The notes: generated from the sequence alone by a model not told the origin. Positions 37,462-47,884 are shown, counted from the stretch's first letter. The stretch: 64,000 bases of DNA from Enterobacter cloacae (GCF_011078175.1 NZ_JAALCJ010000003.1:1-64000); one strand, 5' to 3'. Program-made: numbers and translations.

Positions 37462-37848
37462 ATGTACGATAATCTGAAAAGTCTGGGCATTACCAATCCT
37501 GATGAAATTGATCGTTATAGTCTCCGCCAGGAAGCGAATAACGATATTTTGAAAATCTATTTTCACAAGGACAAAGGAGAGTTCTTCGCCAAAAGCGTGA
37601 AGTTTAAATACCCTCGCCAGCGTAAGACCGTAGTCGCTGACGGTATCGGTCAGGGATATAAAGAAGTACAGGAAATCAGCCCTAACCTGCGCTACGTGAT
37701 CGACGAACTCGATCAAATCTGCCAGCGCGATCGCAGCGAGGTCGATCTGAAACGTAAGATCCTCGACGACCTGCGTCACCTGGAAAGCGTAGTCACCAAT
37801 AAGATCAGCGAGATTGAAGCAGATCTTGAGAAATTGACGCGGAAATAA
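37462..37848 (+). CDS. yaeH: UPF0325 family protein YaeH
   Basis: A 128-residue conserved cytoplasmic protein of unknown function, collinear with E. coli YaeH. It is highly charged and probably helical, with a Lys/Arg-rich middle ([11 protein letters not shown]) and a C-terminal region of heptad-like Leu/Ile spacing that may form a coiled coil. In K-12, yaeI lies between this gene and dapD; here only a dapD terminator and a 70-base spacer are found. It converges on cdaR across a palindromic repeat. Confidence 0.9.
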   Translation: MYDNLKSLGITNPDEIDRYSLRQEANNDILKIYFHKDKGEFFAKSVKFKYPRQRKTVVADGIGQGYKEVQEISPNLRYVIDELDQICQRDRSEVDLKRKILDDLRHLESVVTNKISEIEADLEKLTRK

Positions 37849-37857
37849 GTTATTCCG

Positions 37858-37915
37858 GTGCGGTCTGATGCCCTCACCCCGGCCCTCTCCCACAGGGAGA
37901 GGGTGAAAACCGCAC
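37858..37915. repeat. dispersed palindromic repeat, copy 1 (yaeH/cdaR)
   Basis: The core CCCTCTCCC-ACA-GGGAGAGGG (37883-37903) is a perfect 9-bp hairpin. It is preceded by GTGCGGTCTGATGCCCTCACCCC, a sequence also found in two other gaps of this window (47885-47929 and 56790-56835). The whole unit is bounded by GTGCGGT (37858-37864) and ACCGCAC (37909-37915), a 7-bp inverted repeat only seen complete in this copy. It sits between convergent genes and may act as a transcription end or mRNA-stability element. Confidence 0.85.
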
Positions 37916-37919
37916 TCAG

Positions 37920-39077
37920 TTATCTCTGTTCATCCAGCTGCAACGCCACATACAGCAGTAGCCGGTCGTCAAAATTCCCTAAATCCAGCCCCGTCAGTTC
38001 CGAGATCCGGTTTAACCTATACTCCAGCGTATTACGGTGAATAAACAGCGCTTTTGACGTTGCCAGCGGCTGCACGTTATGCCGGAACCATGCCTGCAAC
38101 GTGCGGCGCAGCAGCCCGTTGTTGTCCATCGCTTTCAGACGTACAAGCGGGCGCGCCAGCTCGTTGGCCTGCCAGCCACCGCGCAGGCTGTCGAGCAGGA
38201 CCGGCAGCATCAGATCCTGATAGAAATAACTGCGGCTCTCCGGCATGCGCTGTTTACCCACCATCATGGTGGTGCGCGCCGTTCGCCATGAACGGGCAAT
38301 ACTTCCCGGCCCGGTAAAGTAATTTCCCAGCGCGACGCGAAAACGGAGCTGCCCGTTCTCCTTCATGCGCTCGATGAGCAGCTCAACGCGGCGACGATGA
38401 TCTTCCGCGTCCCAGCGGCCAAACTGATTAAGCGCAGGCTTAAGTACCACCATTTCCGTCAAAGAGACGATCGCCACCAGGTTGTTACGCTCCGGCGTCG
38501 CCAGCATGTTTTGTAGCTGCTGAAGCTCCACCATGGCGCTGTCCACGCCAAGCTGGCCGCTATCCACCTCAATAACGGCGACCACGCGCGGCTGATTCAG
38601 GTCGATACCCAGACGCTGCGCCCATTCGCTCAGGGCAGGCGTGTGCTCCTCCGCCTGAATCAAATTCATCACCAGCTCTTCACGCAGGCGGCTGTCCTGG
38701 GCGAGCAGGTGCATCAGACGCGACTGCTCCAGCATCATCTCCGCCGTCATGCAGACCAGCTCACCGTATTTACGCAGCGATTCAGGATCGCCGGTCAGAC
38801 CGATAACGCCAACAATTTCTCCTTCCAGACGCAGCGGCAGGTTGATCCCCTGACGCACTCCGTGCAGATGTTTCGCCACGGCGTCATCGATATCGACCAC
38901 GCGCCCCTGAGAGAGCACCAGCAATGCCCCTTCGTGCAACTCCCCAATACGCTCACGATCGCCGCTGCCGATAATGCGCCCTCGGGCGTCCATTACGTTG
39001 ATATTGGTATCAATGATGCGCATGGTTCGCGCCACGATATCCTGCGCCATTTTGGTATCAAGATGCCAGCCAGCCAT
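37920..39077 (-). CDS. cdaR: carbohydrate diacid transcriptional regulator
   Basis: CdaR (SdaR, 385 residues) activates glucarate, galactarate and glycerate utilisation genes. The N-terminal sugar-diacid recognition domain starts MAGWHLDTKMAQDIV. The C-terminal PucR-type helix-turn-helix is IHRNTLEYRLNRISELTGL. I chose the ATG at 39077, preceded by GGGAGG; this matches E. coli length, and a frame 23 codons longer lacks support. None of its known target genes is in the window. Confidence 0.94.
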   Translation of the reverse strand: MAGWHLDTKMAQDIVARTMRIIDTNINVMDARGRIIGSGDRERIGELHEGALLVLSQGRVVDIDDAVAKHLHGVRQGINLPLRLEGEIVGVIGLTGDPESLRKYGELVCMTAEMMLEQSRLMHLLAQDSRLREELVMNLIQAEEHTPALSEWAQRLGIDLNQPRVVAVIEVDSGQLGVDSAMVELQQLQNMLATPERNNLVAIVSLTEMVVLKPALNQFGRWDAEDHRRRVELLIERMKENGQLRFRVALGNYFTGPGSIARSWRTARTTMMVGKQRMPESRSYFYQDLMLPVLLDSLRGGWQANELARPLVRLKAMDNNGLLRRTLQAWFRHNVQPLATSKALFIHRNTLEYRLNRISELTGLDLGNFDDRLLLYVALQLDEQR

Positions 39078-39191
39078 ATAACCCTCCCGTGAGCAGAGCT
39101 CAAGCATAGGGAAGTTCAGCCAGGGCTGCACTGTGCAGATGCCCAAAGGCAGAGAGAGATGTATGGAGTTGTGGGAAAGGTCACAGAAACG

Positions 39192-39216
39192 AGAAAGCCC
39201 CTGCGAACAGGGGCTT
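39192..39216 (-). terminator. terminator of degP
   Basis: On the minus strand AAGCCCCTG and CAGGGGCTT (39216-39208 and 39203-39195) form a 9-bp stem with a TTCG tetraloop, followed by TTCTCG. The U-tract is weak but the stem is strong, 7 bases after the degP stop. Confidence 0.8.
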
Positions 39217-39223
39217 AAGAAAA

Positions 39224-40657
39224 TTACTGCATCAGGAGATAAATAGAAGTATCACCACGCTGAATATTCAGCGCCAGCACGGACGGCTTGCTGTCGAGAA
39301 TTTTGCGCAGTTCAGCGATGTTTTTCACCGGCTGCTGGTTAGCGCCCATGATCACATCACCTTTTTTCAGGCCGATACGGGCAGCAGGTGAGTTCGCCTT
39401 CACGTTGTTCACCACCACGCCTTTATCTGCCCCTTTGTTGCTCATCTCTGCACCTTCAATACCGCTGAAGATGGTGCTGGAATCGACCTGATTCTGGCTG
39501 CTCTGTTGCAGTTCCAGGCTCACGTTAACCGGCTTACCTTCACGCAGCAGGCCGAGGGTCACTTTACTGCCGATTGGCATAGAACCCACTTCCGCACGCA
39601 GGGCGGCAAAGCTGCTGATCGGTTTACCGTTCAGCGAGGTGATCACGTCACCCGCTTTAATGCCGGCTTTCGCCGCCGAGGAGTTCGGCATGACCTGGCT
39701 GACGAATGCGCCGCGCTGAGCGTCTACTTTCATCGCTTTCGCCAGCTCGGAGTTCAGCTCGGTACCCATGATACCCAGCTCACCGCGTTTAACCTGTCCA
39801 TATTGCACCATCTGCGCGGTCAGGTTTTTCACCATATTGCTCGGGATAGCAAAGCCGATACCGATGTTGCCACCGTCCGGTGCCAGGATAGCGGTGTTAA
39901 TACCGATCAGTTCACCGTTCAGGTTAACCAGCGCCCCGCCGGAGTTACCGCGGTTAATAGCCGCATCCGTCTGGATGAAGTTTTCATAGTTTTCTGCGTT
40001 CAGGCCGCTACGTCCCAGCGCAGAGACGATACCCGAGGTCACGGTTTCGCCCAGACCAAACGGGTTACCGATGGCGACGGTGTAGTCACCCACGCGCAGC
40101 GCGTCAGAGTCGGCAAGCTTTATCGCCGTCAGGTTTTTCGGATCCTGGATTTGAATCAGCGCGATATCGGAGCGCGGGTCTTTACCGACCACTTTGGCAT
40201 CGAATTTACGGCCATCGCTCATCTGCACCTTAATGGAGTTAGCATTATCTACCACGTGGTTATTGGTCACCACGTAGCCTTTCGCTGCATCAATAATAAC
40301 GCCCGAGCCGAGTGCCATGAATTTCTGCTGCTGGCCGCCGCCCTGACCGTCATCCCCTGCGCCGCCGCCCTGACAGAACGGGGAGCTCTGGAATGGCGAA
40401 CCGTCCTGGCAGAATGGCGAATTATCGCCGAAGAACTGCTGGAAATTACGCGGCATACGCGGCGTATTGACGGTTGTGCTGCCCTCAACGTTAATACTCA
40501 CCACCGATGGCATCACTTTTTCGAGCATCGGGGCCAGGCTTGGCATCTGCTGCGCAGTCGCTGCCGAGGAAGCTGTCTCGGCCGCCGTCGCCAGAGGGGA
40601 CAGCGCTAAACCTAAACTCAGAGCCAGTGCACTCATTGCTAATGTGGTTTTTTTCAT
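39224..40657 (-). CDS. degP: periplasmic serine protease / chaperone DegP
   Basis: DegP (HtrA, 477 residues) degrades or holds misfolded envelope proteins. The signal peptide ends about residue 26 (LATAA). The catalytic triad is visible in TNNHVVDN (His), RSDIALIQ (Asp) and NRGNSGGAL (Ser). The LA loop contains two cysteines (SPFCQDG and SPFCQGG) and a Gly/Gln-rich tract slightly longer than in K-12. Two PDZ domains follow, which build the cage. A sigma-E promoter lies upstream, so it belongs to the envelope stress regulon. Confidence 0.97.
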   Translation of the reverse strand: MKKTTLAMSALALSLGLALSPLATAAETASSAATAQQMPSLAPMLEKVMPSVVSINVEGSTTVNTPRMPRNFQQFFGDNSPFCQDGSPFQSSPFCQGGGAGDDGQGGGQQQKFMALGSGVIIDAAKGYVVTNNHVVDNANSIKVQMSDGRKFDAKVVGKDPRSDIALIQIQDPKNLTAIKLADSDALRVGDYTVAIGNPFGLGETVTSGIVSALGRSGLNAENYENFIQTDAAINRGNSGGALVNLNGELIGINTAILAPDGGNIGIGFAIPSNMVKNLTAQMVQYGQVKRGELGIMGTELNSELAKAMKVDAQRGAFVSQVMPNSSAAKAGIKAGDVITSLNGKPISSFAALRAEVGSMPIGSKVTLGLLREGKPVNVSLELQQSSQNQVDSSTIFSGIEGAEMSNKGADKGVVVNNVKANSPAARIGLKKGDVIMGANQQPVKNIAELRKILDSKPSVLALNIQRGDTSIYLLMQ

Positions 40658-40703
40658 GTTTCTCTATCTCGATTTACCAGATAACGCAAAATTGCTGTGT
40701 AAC

Positions 40704-40731
40704 TCAGATTCGTTTTATACCGCTTAGTTCC
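40704..40731 (-). promoter_or_regulatory. sigma-E promoter of degP
   Basis: On the minus strand GGAACT (40731-40726) and TCTGA (40708-40704) are 17 bases apart, matching the sigma-E consensus and the mapped E. coli degP promoter (GGAACT...TCTGA). It gives a start about 40 bases before the degP start codon. Confidence 0.85.
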
Positions 40732-40789
40732 GGGAATAAGTTTATGGAAAAAGTAAAAAATTATTGGTCGTCTTTACAAAACTCGTGGC

Positions 40790-42304
40790 TTATTCAACGG
40801 CCATCAGCTTGCGGTATTCATCCCAGGCATACAAATCTGTCATTCCGCTGATATAGTCCTGTATAAGACGACAGCGATAATAATATTCCAGAACTGGCCA
40901 TTGGGAAGAATGGCGATCTATTTTACTGACGGCTTCAATGTATGCCAGCCGGTGGCGGGTCGAAAGCTTCTGATAGAGACGAGATTCAATCGGCAGGCGG
41001 CGAACACGTTCATTTTCGACCAGCCCGCTGAACTCGTCGACCGTCAGCTGGAGCAGCGGGCCATAAATCTCCAGCAACCCGCTGATCACCCGATATCCTT
41101 GCAGTTCCAGCTGTTCGACATCCGGGTGGCTGAAAACATGGCGAACGGCCACGTTTTTATATAATTCAAGAAGCTGACTAAAACTGCTCTCATCTTCCAG
41201 CAGCGCATGATTAAATTCCCCGCTAAATATCATCGGCAAATTATCAATGAAACGGGCGGCCGCATACGGTACCAGTTTATTCAGCGTGTTAACCCGCAAA
41301 TACATAAAGAACTGATCTTCGGTACTACGGCTCAGCGAATTTGAACGCGATTTATCCCAGGCATTCTCGACGACCTGCGCAAACAGAGAACCTTTTTCAT
41401 GCTCTCCCCAGGCATCATAAAGATGCTGATACAGCTCCTCGACGCTGAATATTCTTTTTTCCACCGCGTCTTCCAGATCGGCCACGCAATAAGAAATGTC
41501 GTCAGCTGCTTCCATAATCCACGTCAATGGAAAGCGGCCATTGGGGGTCAGAGACAGTTCTTTACGCAACCGCGCGACGTATGCTTCTTCTGACAAGTAA
41601 TAGCCAGGTTTTTTCATCAGGTAGCTATGGGTGGCGGGCGGTTCTCCTGTCCACCATGCGGGACGCGTGTATTTAAGAATACAGCCCACCTGTGCCCAGG
41701 TCAGATTCATGCGCATCAGGGAGTGCACCAGGCGGATCCCCTGTGCGTTACCTTCGAAATGACACAGATCCTGACGCACCTTACGGCGCAGCTCGTTCAG
41801 GCTATCTTCACCTTCACGCAGGCATAAATCGCGTACCACACAGCGATCATCGCTGAGCGGCTGGCTTATGGCGTCAGAGGGAAAAAGCCGCTGTTTAAAC
41901 CAGTCGTTGATGGCGGCCTCGCCGAAGTGGCCAAAGGGAGGATTGCCGATATCGTGCATCAGGCAGGCCATCTCAACAATGCTTTCGAACGGCCCGGTCA
42001 GTTCATCCAGCCCGTAGGTTTCCAACAGACGTTGCTCTTTAAGGCGGCTGAGGATCTCTTTTGCAATATAGCGCCCCACCTGCTGCACTTCCATGGAGTG
42101 CGTTAACCGCGTACGCACCGCGGCGTTACGCTCCAGCGGGAACACCTGGGTTTTCTGCTGTAACCGGCGGATGGCAGGCGAGTTGATGATGCGTCCGCGA
42201 TCGCTCTCGAAAATGCGCAGGATTTCATGTTCATTCTTTTCGCCCTGCGGCGAACGGTAACGTCGGTGCCAGTTAATTTTGGTGCGAAAATCGATTGGTG
42301 ACAT
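40790..42304 (-). CDS. dgt: deoxyguanosine triphosphate triphosphohydrolase
   Basis: Dgt (504 residues; E. coli 505) hydrolyses dGTP to deoxyguanosine and tripolyphosphate, acting as a hexamer. HD-domain metal ligands are in [15 protein letters not shown] and [16 protein letters not shown]. It is divergent from mtnN across 82 bases. The 132-base gap to degP holds the degP sigma-E promoter. Confidence 0.96.
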   Translation of the reverse strand: MSPIDFRTKINWHRRYRSPQGEKNEHEILRIFESDRGRIINSPAIRRLQQKTQVFPLERNAAVRTRLTHSMEVQQVGRYIAKEILSRLKEQRLLETYGLDELTGPFESIVEMACLMHDIGNPPFGHFGEAAINDWFKQRLFPSDAISQPLSDDRCVVRDLCLREGEDSLNELRRKVRQDLCHFEGNAQGIRLVHSLMRMNLTWAQVGCILKYTRPAWWTGEPPATHSYLMKKPGYYLSEEAYVARLRKELSLTPNGRFPLTWIMEAADDISYCVADLEDAVEKRIFSVEELYQHLYDAWGEHEKGSLFAQVVENAWDKSRSNSLSRSTEDQFFMYLRVNTLNKLVPYAAARFIDNLPMIFSGEFNHALLEDESSFSQLLELYKNVAVRHVFSHPDVEQLELQGYRVISGLLEIYGPLLQLTVDEFSGLVENERVRRLPIESRLYQKLSTRHRLAYIEAVSKIDRHSSQWPVLEYYYRCRLIQDYISGMTDLYAWDEYRKLMAVE

Positions 42305-42386
42305 GTGCTCCCCCGCGTGAGAATGCGTTTCCCCTTAACCGCATGATAGACTATGCATCTTAACAAGGCACATCGCGAGTAAATCT

Positions 42387-43085
42387 ATGAAAATCGGCAT
42401 TATTGGTGCAATGGAAGAAGAAGTTACGCTGCTGCGTGACAAAATTGAGAACCGTCAGACCCTCTCCCTCGGTGGCTGTGAGATCTACTCCGGCCAGTTG
42501 AATGGTGTTGACGTGGCTCTGCTGAAATCAGGCATCGGTAAAGTTGCAGCGGCACTGGGCGCGACCCTGCTGCTTGAGCGCTGCAAGCCTGACGTTATCA
42601 TTAATACGGGGTCTGCCGGCGGTCTGGCGGCGACGCTGAAAGTGGGTGATATTGTGGTTTCCGACGAAGCGCGTTACCACGATGCAGACGTCACCGCATT
42701 CGGCTACGAATATGGTCAGCTTCCGGGCTGCCCAGCCGGGTTTAAAGCGGATGATAAGCTGATTGCCGCCGCTGAAAGCTGCATAAACGAGCTGAATCTC
42801 AATGCGGTACGTGGTCTGATCGTGAGCGGCGATGCCTTTATCAACGGCTCTGTCGGTCTGGCGAAAATCCGTCATAACTTCCCGCAGGCCGTCGCCGTTG
42901 AGATGGAAGCCACGGCCATTGCGCACGTGTGCCATAACTTCAACGTGCCGTTCGTGGTCGTTCGCGCGATTTCTGACGTAGCTGACCAGCAGTCCCACAT
43001 TAGCTTCGACGAGTTCCTGGCCGTGGCGGCCAAACAGTCCACCGTGATGGTGGAAACCCTGGTGCAGAAACTGGCGCGTGGGTAA
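42387..43085 (+). CDS. mtnN: 5'-methylthioadenosine / S-adenosylhomocysteine nucleosidase
   Basis: MtnN (Pfs, 232 residues) cleaves methylthioadenosine and S-adenosylhomocysteine; the latter feeds LuxS/AI-2 synthesis. Catalytic Glu12 (GAMEEEV), Glu in [11 protein letters not shown] and Asp in [10 protein letters not shown] are present. The last 8 bases overlap btuF, which starts at a GTG, so BtuF translation is probably coupled. Confidence 0.97.
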   Translation: MKIGIIGAMEEEVTLLRDKIENRQTLSLGGCEIYSGQLNGVDVALLKSGIGKVAAALGATLLLERCKPDVIINTGSAGGLAATLKVGDIVVSDEARYHDADVTAFGYEYGQLPGCPAGFKADDKLIAAAESCINELNLNAVRGLIVSGDAFINGSVGLAKIRHNFPQAVAVEMEATAIAHVCHNFNVPFVVVRAISDVADQQSHISFDEFLAVAAKQSTVMVETLVQKLARG

Positions 43086-43887
43086 GTTGTCCTTCAGGGC
43101 GCTGGCCGCCCTGCTTCTGCTCGCTCCGGCCTGGCTCATCGCCGCGCCGCGGGTGATCGCTCTCTCCCCTGCCAATACGGAACTGGCGTTTGCCGCCGGG
43201 ATCACGCCCGTTGCGGTGAGCAGCTTTTCCGATTATCCACCGCAGGCCGCCCATATCGAACAGGTTGCCACCTGGCAGGGAATGAATCTGGAACGCATCG
43301 TGGCGCTAAAGCCCGATCTGGTCCTCGCCTGGCGCGGCGGTAATGCCGAACGGCAGGTCAATCAGCTCTCTTCGCTGGGAATAACGGTTAAATGGGTGGA
43401 CGCGGTGAGCATCGAACAGGTGGCGCAAACCCTCCGTGACCTCGCGCCCTTCAGCCCTACCCCCCAACGCGCCGGGCAGGCTGCACAGCAGATGCTCAAC
43501 GACTATGCCGCGCTAAAAGCCCGATACGGCACGCAACCGAAACAACGCGTTTTTCTGCAATTTGGCAGCCAGCCGCTGTTCACTACCGGGAAAGGTTCAA
43601 TCCAGAACCAGGTGCTTGAGACCTGTGGAGGTGAAAATATCTTTGCCGATAGCCGGGTCCCGTGGCCGCAGGTCAGTCGTGAGCAGGTTCTGGCGCGACA
43701 GCCGCAGGCCATTGTGGTGGTCGGAAATGCGAGCGAGATTCCTAAAATAGAACAATTCTGGCATCGGCAGCTTAAAATTCCGGTTATCACACTCAACAGC
43801 GACTGGTTTGAACGCGCCAGCCCGCGTATTATCCTCGCCGCAAAACAACTCTGCGCCGAACTGGCAAAGAGTCACTCAAACAGATAA
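43078..43887 (+). CDS. btuF: vitamin B12-binding periplasmic protein
   Basis: BtuF (269 residues) delivers cobalamin to the inner-membrane importer BtuCD, which is not encoded here. A signal peptide of about 22 residues ends at LIAA, followed by [19 protein letters not shown] two-lobe, helix-linked class III binding protein fold is expected. Two cysteines (LETCGGEN and AKQLCAEL) match the E. coli disulfide pair. The start is GTG, 8 bases inside mtnN. yadS follows after 23 bases. Confidence 0.95.
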   Translation: MGKLSFRALAALLLLAPAWLIAAPRVIALSPANTELAFAAGITPVAVSSFSDYPPQAAHIEQVATWQGMNLERIVALKPDLVLAWRGGNAERQVNQLSSLGITVKWVDAVSIEQVAQTLRDLAPFSPTPQRAGQAAQQMLNDYAALKARYGTQPKQRVFLQFGSQPLFTTGKGSIQNQVLETCGGENIFADSRVPWPQVSREQVLARQPQAIVVVGNASEIPKIEQFWHRQLKIPVITLNSDWFERASPRIILAAKQLCAELAKSHSNR

Positions 43888-43910
43888 ATACCCCCTTCGA
43901 GGATTTAACG

Positions 43911-44534
43911 ATGCTCGTGTATTGGCTGGATATTCTTGGCACAGCCGTTTTTGCTATCTCCGGCGTTTTGCTTGCCGGAAAACTACGCATGGATCCGTTT
44001 GGCGTACTGGTGCTCGGCGTCGTTACGGCGGTGGGCGGCGGAACGATTCGCGATATGGCGCTGGCAAACGGCCCGGTATTCTGGGTAAAAGATCCAACGG
44101 ATCTGGTGGTGGCGATGGTCACCTGCCTGTTAACCATCGTGCTGGTTCGTCAGCCTCGCAGACTACCAAAATGGATATTGCCGGTGCTGGATGCCGTCGG
44201 TCTGGCGGTATTTGTGGGGATAGGTGTGAATAAAGCCTTTATTGCCGGGACTGGCCCGCTGGTGGCGATCTGCATGGGCGTGTTAACCGGCGTGGGCGGA
44301 GGGATCATTCGCGACATACTGGCGCGAGAAGTCCCGATGATCCTGCGAACGGAAATCTACGCGACGGCCTGTATCATCGGGGGGATCGTTCACGCCACGG
44401 CGTATTACACCTTTGCTGTCCCGCTGGAAAACGCGGCGATGCTGGGGATGGTAGTCACGCTGGTGATCCGTTTAGCGGCCATACGCTGGCACCTGAAGCT
44501 GCCGACGTTTGCGCTGGATGAAAATTCACGATAG
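43911..44534 (+). CDS. yadS: UPF0126 family inner membrane protein YadS
   Basis: A 207-residue polytopic membrane protein with two tandem UPF0126 units, each carrying a Gly-rich GGGxIRD motif (VGGGTIRDMAL and VGGGIIRDILA). About six to seven membrane helices are visible. The family is related to TRIC-type channels and has been linked to small-molecule transport, but the K-12 substrate is not established to my knowledge. GAGG precedes the start. It is the third gene of mtnN-btuF-yadS. Confidence 0.9.
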   Translation: MLVYWLDILGTAVFAISGVLLAGKLRMDPFGVLVLGVVTAVGGGTIRDMALANGPVFWVKDPTDLVVAMVTCLLTIVLVRQPRRLPKWILPVLDAVGLAVFVGIGVNKAFIAGTGPLVAICMGVLTGVGGGIIRDILAREVPMILRTEIYATACIIGGIVHATAYYTFAVPLENAAMLGMVVTLVIRLAAIRWHLKLPTFALDENSR

Positions 44535-44542
44535 GTGTCGTT

Positions 44543-44578
44543 TGTAGACCCGGTGGCGCTTCGCTTACCGGGCCTACA
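44543..44578. repeat. REP-like palindromic element between yadS and erpA
   Basis: TGTAG-a-CCCGGT (44543-44554) and ACCGGG-c-CTACA (44567-44578) are matching arms with a single A/C mismatch bulge and a central GGCGCTTCGCTT. This architecture (imperfect stem, central GCGCT, CTACA end) is that of enterobacterial REP/PU elements. It is a single unit between the convergent yadS and erpA, where REP sequences act as 3'-end stabilisers, gyrase sites or terminators. Confidence 0.85.
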
Positions 44579-44592
44579 ATCTGCGTTCAGGC

Positions 44593-44937
44593 TTAAATAC
44601 TGAACGAAGAGCCACACCCGCAGGTGCTGGTCGCATTCGGGTTAGTCACCACAAAGCGCGAACCTTCCAGACCTTCAGTGTAGTCCACTGAACCGCCCAC
44701 CAGATATTGCAGGCTCATCGGGTCAACCACCAGCGCGACGCCCTGTTTCTCGATAGTCATATCACCATCGTTAACCTGGTCGTCAAAGGTAAAACCATAC
44801 TGGAAGCCACTACAGCCGCCGCCGGTAATATAAACACGCAGTTTCAGATCCGGATTGTCCTCGTCGGCAATCAGGGTTTTCACTTTTTTCGCTGCTGCTT
44901 CGGTAAATTCCAGCGGCAACGCTACGTCATCACTCAT
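44593..44937 (-). CDS. erpA: iron-sulfur cluster insertion protein ErpA
   Basis: A 114-residue A-type carrier that delivers [4Fe-4S] clusters to apoproteins, including the isoprenoid enzymes IspG and IspH. The three conserved ligand cysteines are Cys42 (TGGGCSGF), Cys106 and Cys108 (STCGCGSSF). It is a single-gene unit converging on yadS. In E. coli it is repressed by IscR; I did not identify a clear IscR site here. Confidence 0.97.
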   Translation of the reverse strand: MSDDVALPLEFTEAAAKKVKTLIADEDNPDLKLRVYITGGGCSGFQYGFTFDDQVNDGDMTIEKQGVALVVDPMSLQYLVGGSVDYTEGLEGSRFVVTNPNATSTCGCGSSFSI

Positions 44938-45022
44938 CTTATGCTCCCATGAATACTGCGACTGCTATTGGGTAAAAATCACCCAATTCTTTTTGTCATT
45001 ATCTAATACCCTGGTAATTCAT

Positions 45023-46423
45023 TCAAGTATTCTGCTTCAGGGCCTGTTCAGCTTCCTGTTTCGCCAGGGTACGGGCAAGAATGGTGGAGTATAGCGGTTT
45101 TCCACCCAGGAATTGGGCTAATAGTGTCGCGCCGAGACAGGTAATGATCATTGGCAAAATGAGCTGGTAATTGTCGGTCATTTCCAGCACCAGTACGATC
45201 CCGGTCAGCGGCGCGCGCAGGGAGGCCGCCAGCAGCGCCCCCATTCCCGCAACCGCAAACGTCCCCGCATCCAGATGGTAGGCCGGGAACCCTGCCGCCG
45301 CCGCCATCCCGAACGCCGTACCCAGCAGCGTCCCCAGCGCCAGCATCGGGGCGAAAATGCCGCCCGGTGCGCCGGAGGAGAAGCACAATACCGTGGTGAT
45401 GACGCGTGAAATAAACATAAACAGCAGCAGGCCTACGCTGAAATTCCCCGCCGCGGCAATGGGAATCAGGCCGAAACCGCCGCCCGCCGCATTCGGTTCG
45501 ATAAAGCCGAGGATCCCGCACATGCCGCCAAGCATGCCTCCCACCAGCACCCATTTGGCGGTATTGCCGCCGTGGATGCGCTGAAACATGTCCTGCGCAC
45601 GCAAAATCAGGGTATTGAACAGCGGACCGACGATGCCAAATATCATCCCCAGCACCAGATACAGCCACAGGGTATTGACCGGCGCGTTGGTCAGCTTGCC
45701 GACCTCAATCACCGCGCCTTCGCCGTTGACGATGCGAAAAACAATGCTCGACATAATCACGCCGGTAAACACCGCTTTAATGGATATCAGGTTGTAGCGA
45801 AACTGGGCGCGCATCTCTTCGATGATAAACAAGATCCCCGCCAGCGGCGCGTTAAATGCCGCAGACAGACCCGCCGCCGCCCCCGTTGCCAGCAGCGTAT
45901 GGCGCGCTTCAGCGCTGCGCATGCGGAACAGATCGCTCACCATGCGTCCCACATTGCCGCCCAGTTGTACTGTTGGCCCTTCCCGCCCGAGCACCATGCC
46001 TGCCCCGAGCGTCCCCAGTCCGCCGATAAATTTCACCGGGAGCACCCGCCACCAGCGGACAGGACGCAACTCCTCCAGCGCCCCCTCAATTTCAGGGATC
46101 CCCGAGCCGCCAGCTTCAGGTGCGAATTTACGCACCAGAAAATACCCCACCATGGCAAACAGCGCCGAAAGGCCAAAGGCCCACACCCAGACCAGCCATT
46201 CCCGATCGGCAAAGCTGGCGACGGTGCCTATGCGCCAGTTGAGTACCGCGTTGACCGCTTTCTCGAACGCGACACCCACCAGCCCGGCCAGCGTACCGAC
46301 CACGGCGGCTGCCAGTAGAATGGCTAACGGGGTTTTGTCACGGTTGAGCAGCCGCCGGATGCTGACCCGGTGCTTCGCGCGCGTAAATTGTTGTTGTTCA
46401 AAAGAAGGCGTGTTCTCGTTCAT
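45023..46423 (-). CDS. clcA: H+/Cl- exchange transporter ClcA
   Basis: A 466-residue inner-membrane CLC antiporter (two Cl- per H+) that helps extreme acid resistance. Signature sequences are GSGIPE (about residue 100), the gating-glutamate motif GREGPTVQ, and the internal proton glutamate in [12 protein letters not shown]. The later [14 protein letters not shown] is also conserved. The N-terminus differs from K-12. I chose the ATG at 46423 ([10 protein letters not shown]), which has a GG-rich Shine-Dalgarno, over an ATG 8 codons earlier. It is divergent from hemL. Confidence 0.95.
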   Translation of the reverse strand: MNENTPSFEQQQFTRAKHRVSIRRLLNRDKTPLAILLAAAVVGTLAGLVGVAFEKAVNAVLNWRIGTVASFADREWLVWVWAFGLSALFAMVGYFLVRKFAPEAGGSGIPEIEGALEELRPVRWWRVLPVKFIGGLGTLGAGMVLGREGPTVQLGGNVGRMVSDLFRMRSAEARHTLLATGAAAGLSAAFNAPLAGILFIIEEMRAQFRYNLISIKAVFTGVIMSSIVFRIVNGEGAVIEVGKLTNAPVNTLWLYLVLGMIFGIVGPLFNTLILRAQDMFQRIHGGNTAKWVLVGGMLGGMCGILGFIEPNAAGGGFGLIPIAAAGNFSVGLLLFMFISRVITTVLCFSSGAPGGIFAPMLALGTLLGTAFGMAAAAGFPAYHLDAGTFAVAGMGALLAASLRAPLTGIVLVLEMTDNYQLILPMIITCLGATLLAQFLGGKPLYSTILARTLAKQEAEQALKQNT

Positions 46424-46497
46424 TACCTGTTCTGTTTCGTCATACAAAAGGCCGCAGGGATTCTACCAGAGACAATCCCCTCGTCCCCTGAAAAATA

Positions 46498-46513
46498 CTT
46501 AACAATTGTTAAG
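46498..46513. promoter_or_regulatory. perfect 16-bp palindrome in the clcA-hemL divergent region
   Basis: CTTAACAATTGTTAAG is a perfect palindrome, 75 bases upstream of the chosen clcA start and 87 bases upstream of hemL. Size and symmetry suit a dimeric regulator (for example a MarR- or TetR-type protein), but no regulator gene is nearby and I recognise no known consensus. Confidence 0.5.
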
Positions 46514-46532
46514 CCTTCTGAGGGGCAAAAAT

Positions 46533-46561
46533 TTTATAACCTCTTCCGAATCACTTAGAAT
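46533..46561 (+). promoter_or_regulatory. candidate hemL promoter
   Basis: TTTATA (46533-46538) and TAGAAT (46556-46561) are 17 bases apart, about 40 bases before the hemL start codon. The -10 is good and the -35 weak. Confidence 0.5.
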
Positions 46562-46600
46562 AGTTGCCTTAACTTATTTCTACGAACCAGGAACGACGCC

Positions 46601-47881
46601 ATGAGCAAGTCTGAAAACCTCTACAGCGCAGCCCGCGAGCTTATCCCAGGCGGCGTGAACTCACCCGTGCGCGCCTTTACCGGCGTGGGGGGCACCCCGC
46701 TGTTTATCGAACGTGCGGATGGCGCATATCTGTATGATGTGGATGGCAAAGCCTATGTCGATTACGTCGGCTCCTGGGGCCCGATGGTACTGGGGCATAA
46801 CCACCCGGCAATCCGCAATGCGGTGATTGAAGCCGCTCAGCGCGGCCTGAGCTTCGGTGCGCCAACCGAGATGGAAGTCAAAATGGCGGAGCTGGTCACC
46901 GAGCTGGTGCCAACGATGGATATGGTGCGTATGGTTAACTCCGGTACGGAAGCGACCATGAGCGCTATTCGTCTGGCGCGCGGTTTTACCGGCCGTGACA
47001 AGATTATCAAGTTCGAAGGTTGTTATCACGGCCACGCCGACTGCCTGCTGGTAAAAGCCGGTTCGGGCGCGCTGACCCTCGGTCAGCCAAACTCCCCGGG
47101 GGTGCCGGCTGATTTCGCGAAACATACGCTGACCTGCACCTATAACGATCTTGACACCGTTCGTGCGGCGTTCGAGCAGTATCCGCAGGAGATCGCCTGC
47201 ATCATCGTTGAACCGGTGGCGGGCAACATGAACTGTATTCCACCGCAGCCGGATTTCCTGCCGGGCCTGCGCGCGTTTTGCGATGAGTTCGGCGCGCTGC
47301 TGATCATCGACGAAGTGATGACCGGTTTCCGCGTCGCGCTGGCGGGAGCGCAGTCATACTACGGCGTCGAGCCGGATCTGACCTGCCTCGGCAAAATCAT
47401 CGGCGGCGGCATGCCTGTCGGCGCATTTGGCGGCCGTAAGGACGTGATGGACGCGCTGGCGCCAACCGGTCCGGTCTACCAGGCGGGTACGCTCTCCGGT
47501 AACCCGATTGCGATGGCGGCAGGTTTTGCCTGTCTGACCGAAGTGGCGCAGCCGGGCATCCACGAAACCCTGACTGACCGGACGACGCAGCTGGCAAACG
47601 GACTGCTGGAAGCCGCAGAAGAAGCGGGTATTCCGCTGGTGGTAAACCACGTCGGCGGGATGTTCGGGATTTTCTTCACCGATGCGAAAACCGTAACCTG
47701 CTATCAGGACGTGGTGAAGTGCGACGTGGAACGCTTCAAACGCTTCTTCCACCTGATGCTGGAAGAAGGCGTTTATCTTGCGCCGTCAGCGTTTGAAGCG
47801 GGCTTTATGTCCGTGGCGCACAGCGAAGAAGATATCAATAACACCATTGACGCAGCGCGTAAGGTGTTTGCGAAGCTGTAA
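46601..47881 (+). CDS. hemL: glutamate-1-semialdehyde 2,1-aminomutase
   Basis: HemL (426 residues) is a PLP enzyme making 5-aminolevulinate from glutamate 1-semialdehyde in the C5 haem pathway. The Schiff-base lysine is Lys265 in [28 protein letters not shown] binds the cofactor phosphate. The start is preceded by AGGAACG. It converges on fhuB across a palindromic repeat and a bidirectional hairpin. Confidence 0.98.
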   Translation: MSKSENLYSAARELIPGGVNSPVRAFTGVGGTPLFIERADGAYLYDVDGKAYVDYVGSWGPMVLGHNHPAIRNAVIEAAQRGLSFGAPTEMEVKMAELVTELVPTMDMVRMVNSGTEATMSAIRLARGFTGRDKIIKFEGCYHGHADCLLVKAGSGALTLGQPNSPGVPADFAKHTLTCTYNDLDTVRAAFEQYPQEIACIIVEPVAGNMNCIPPQPDFLPGLRAFCDEFGALLIIDEVMTGFRVALAGAQSYYGVEPDLTCLGKIIGGGMPVGAFGGRKDVMDALAPTGPVYQAGTLSGNPIAMAAGFACLTEVAQPGIHETLTDRTTQLANGLLEAAEEAGIPLVVNHVGGMFGIFFTDAKTVTCYQDVVKCDVERFKRFFHLMLEEGVYLAPSAFEAGFMSVAHSEEDINNTIDAARKVFAKL

Positions 47882-47884
47882 AAT

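Noticed and set aside
39506-40609. 367-codon plus-strand open frame opposite degP
   Set aside because: It is explained by degP codon usage; no start signals and no recognisable motifs.
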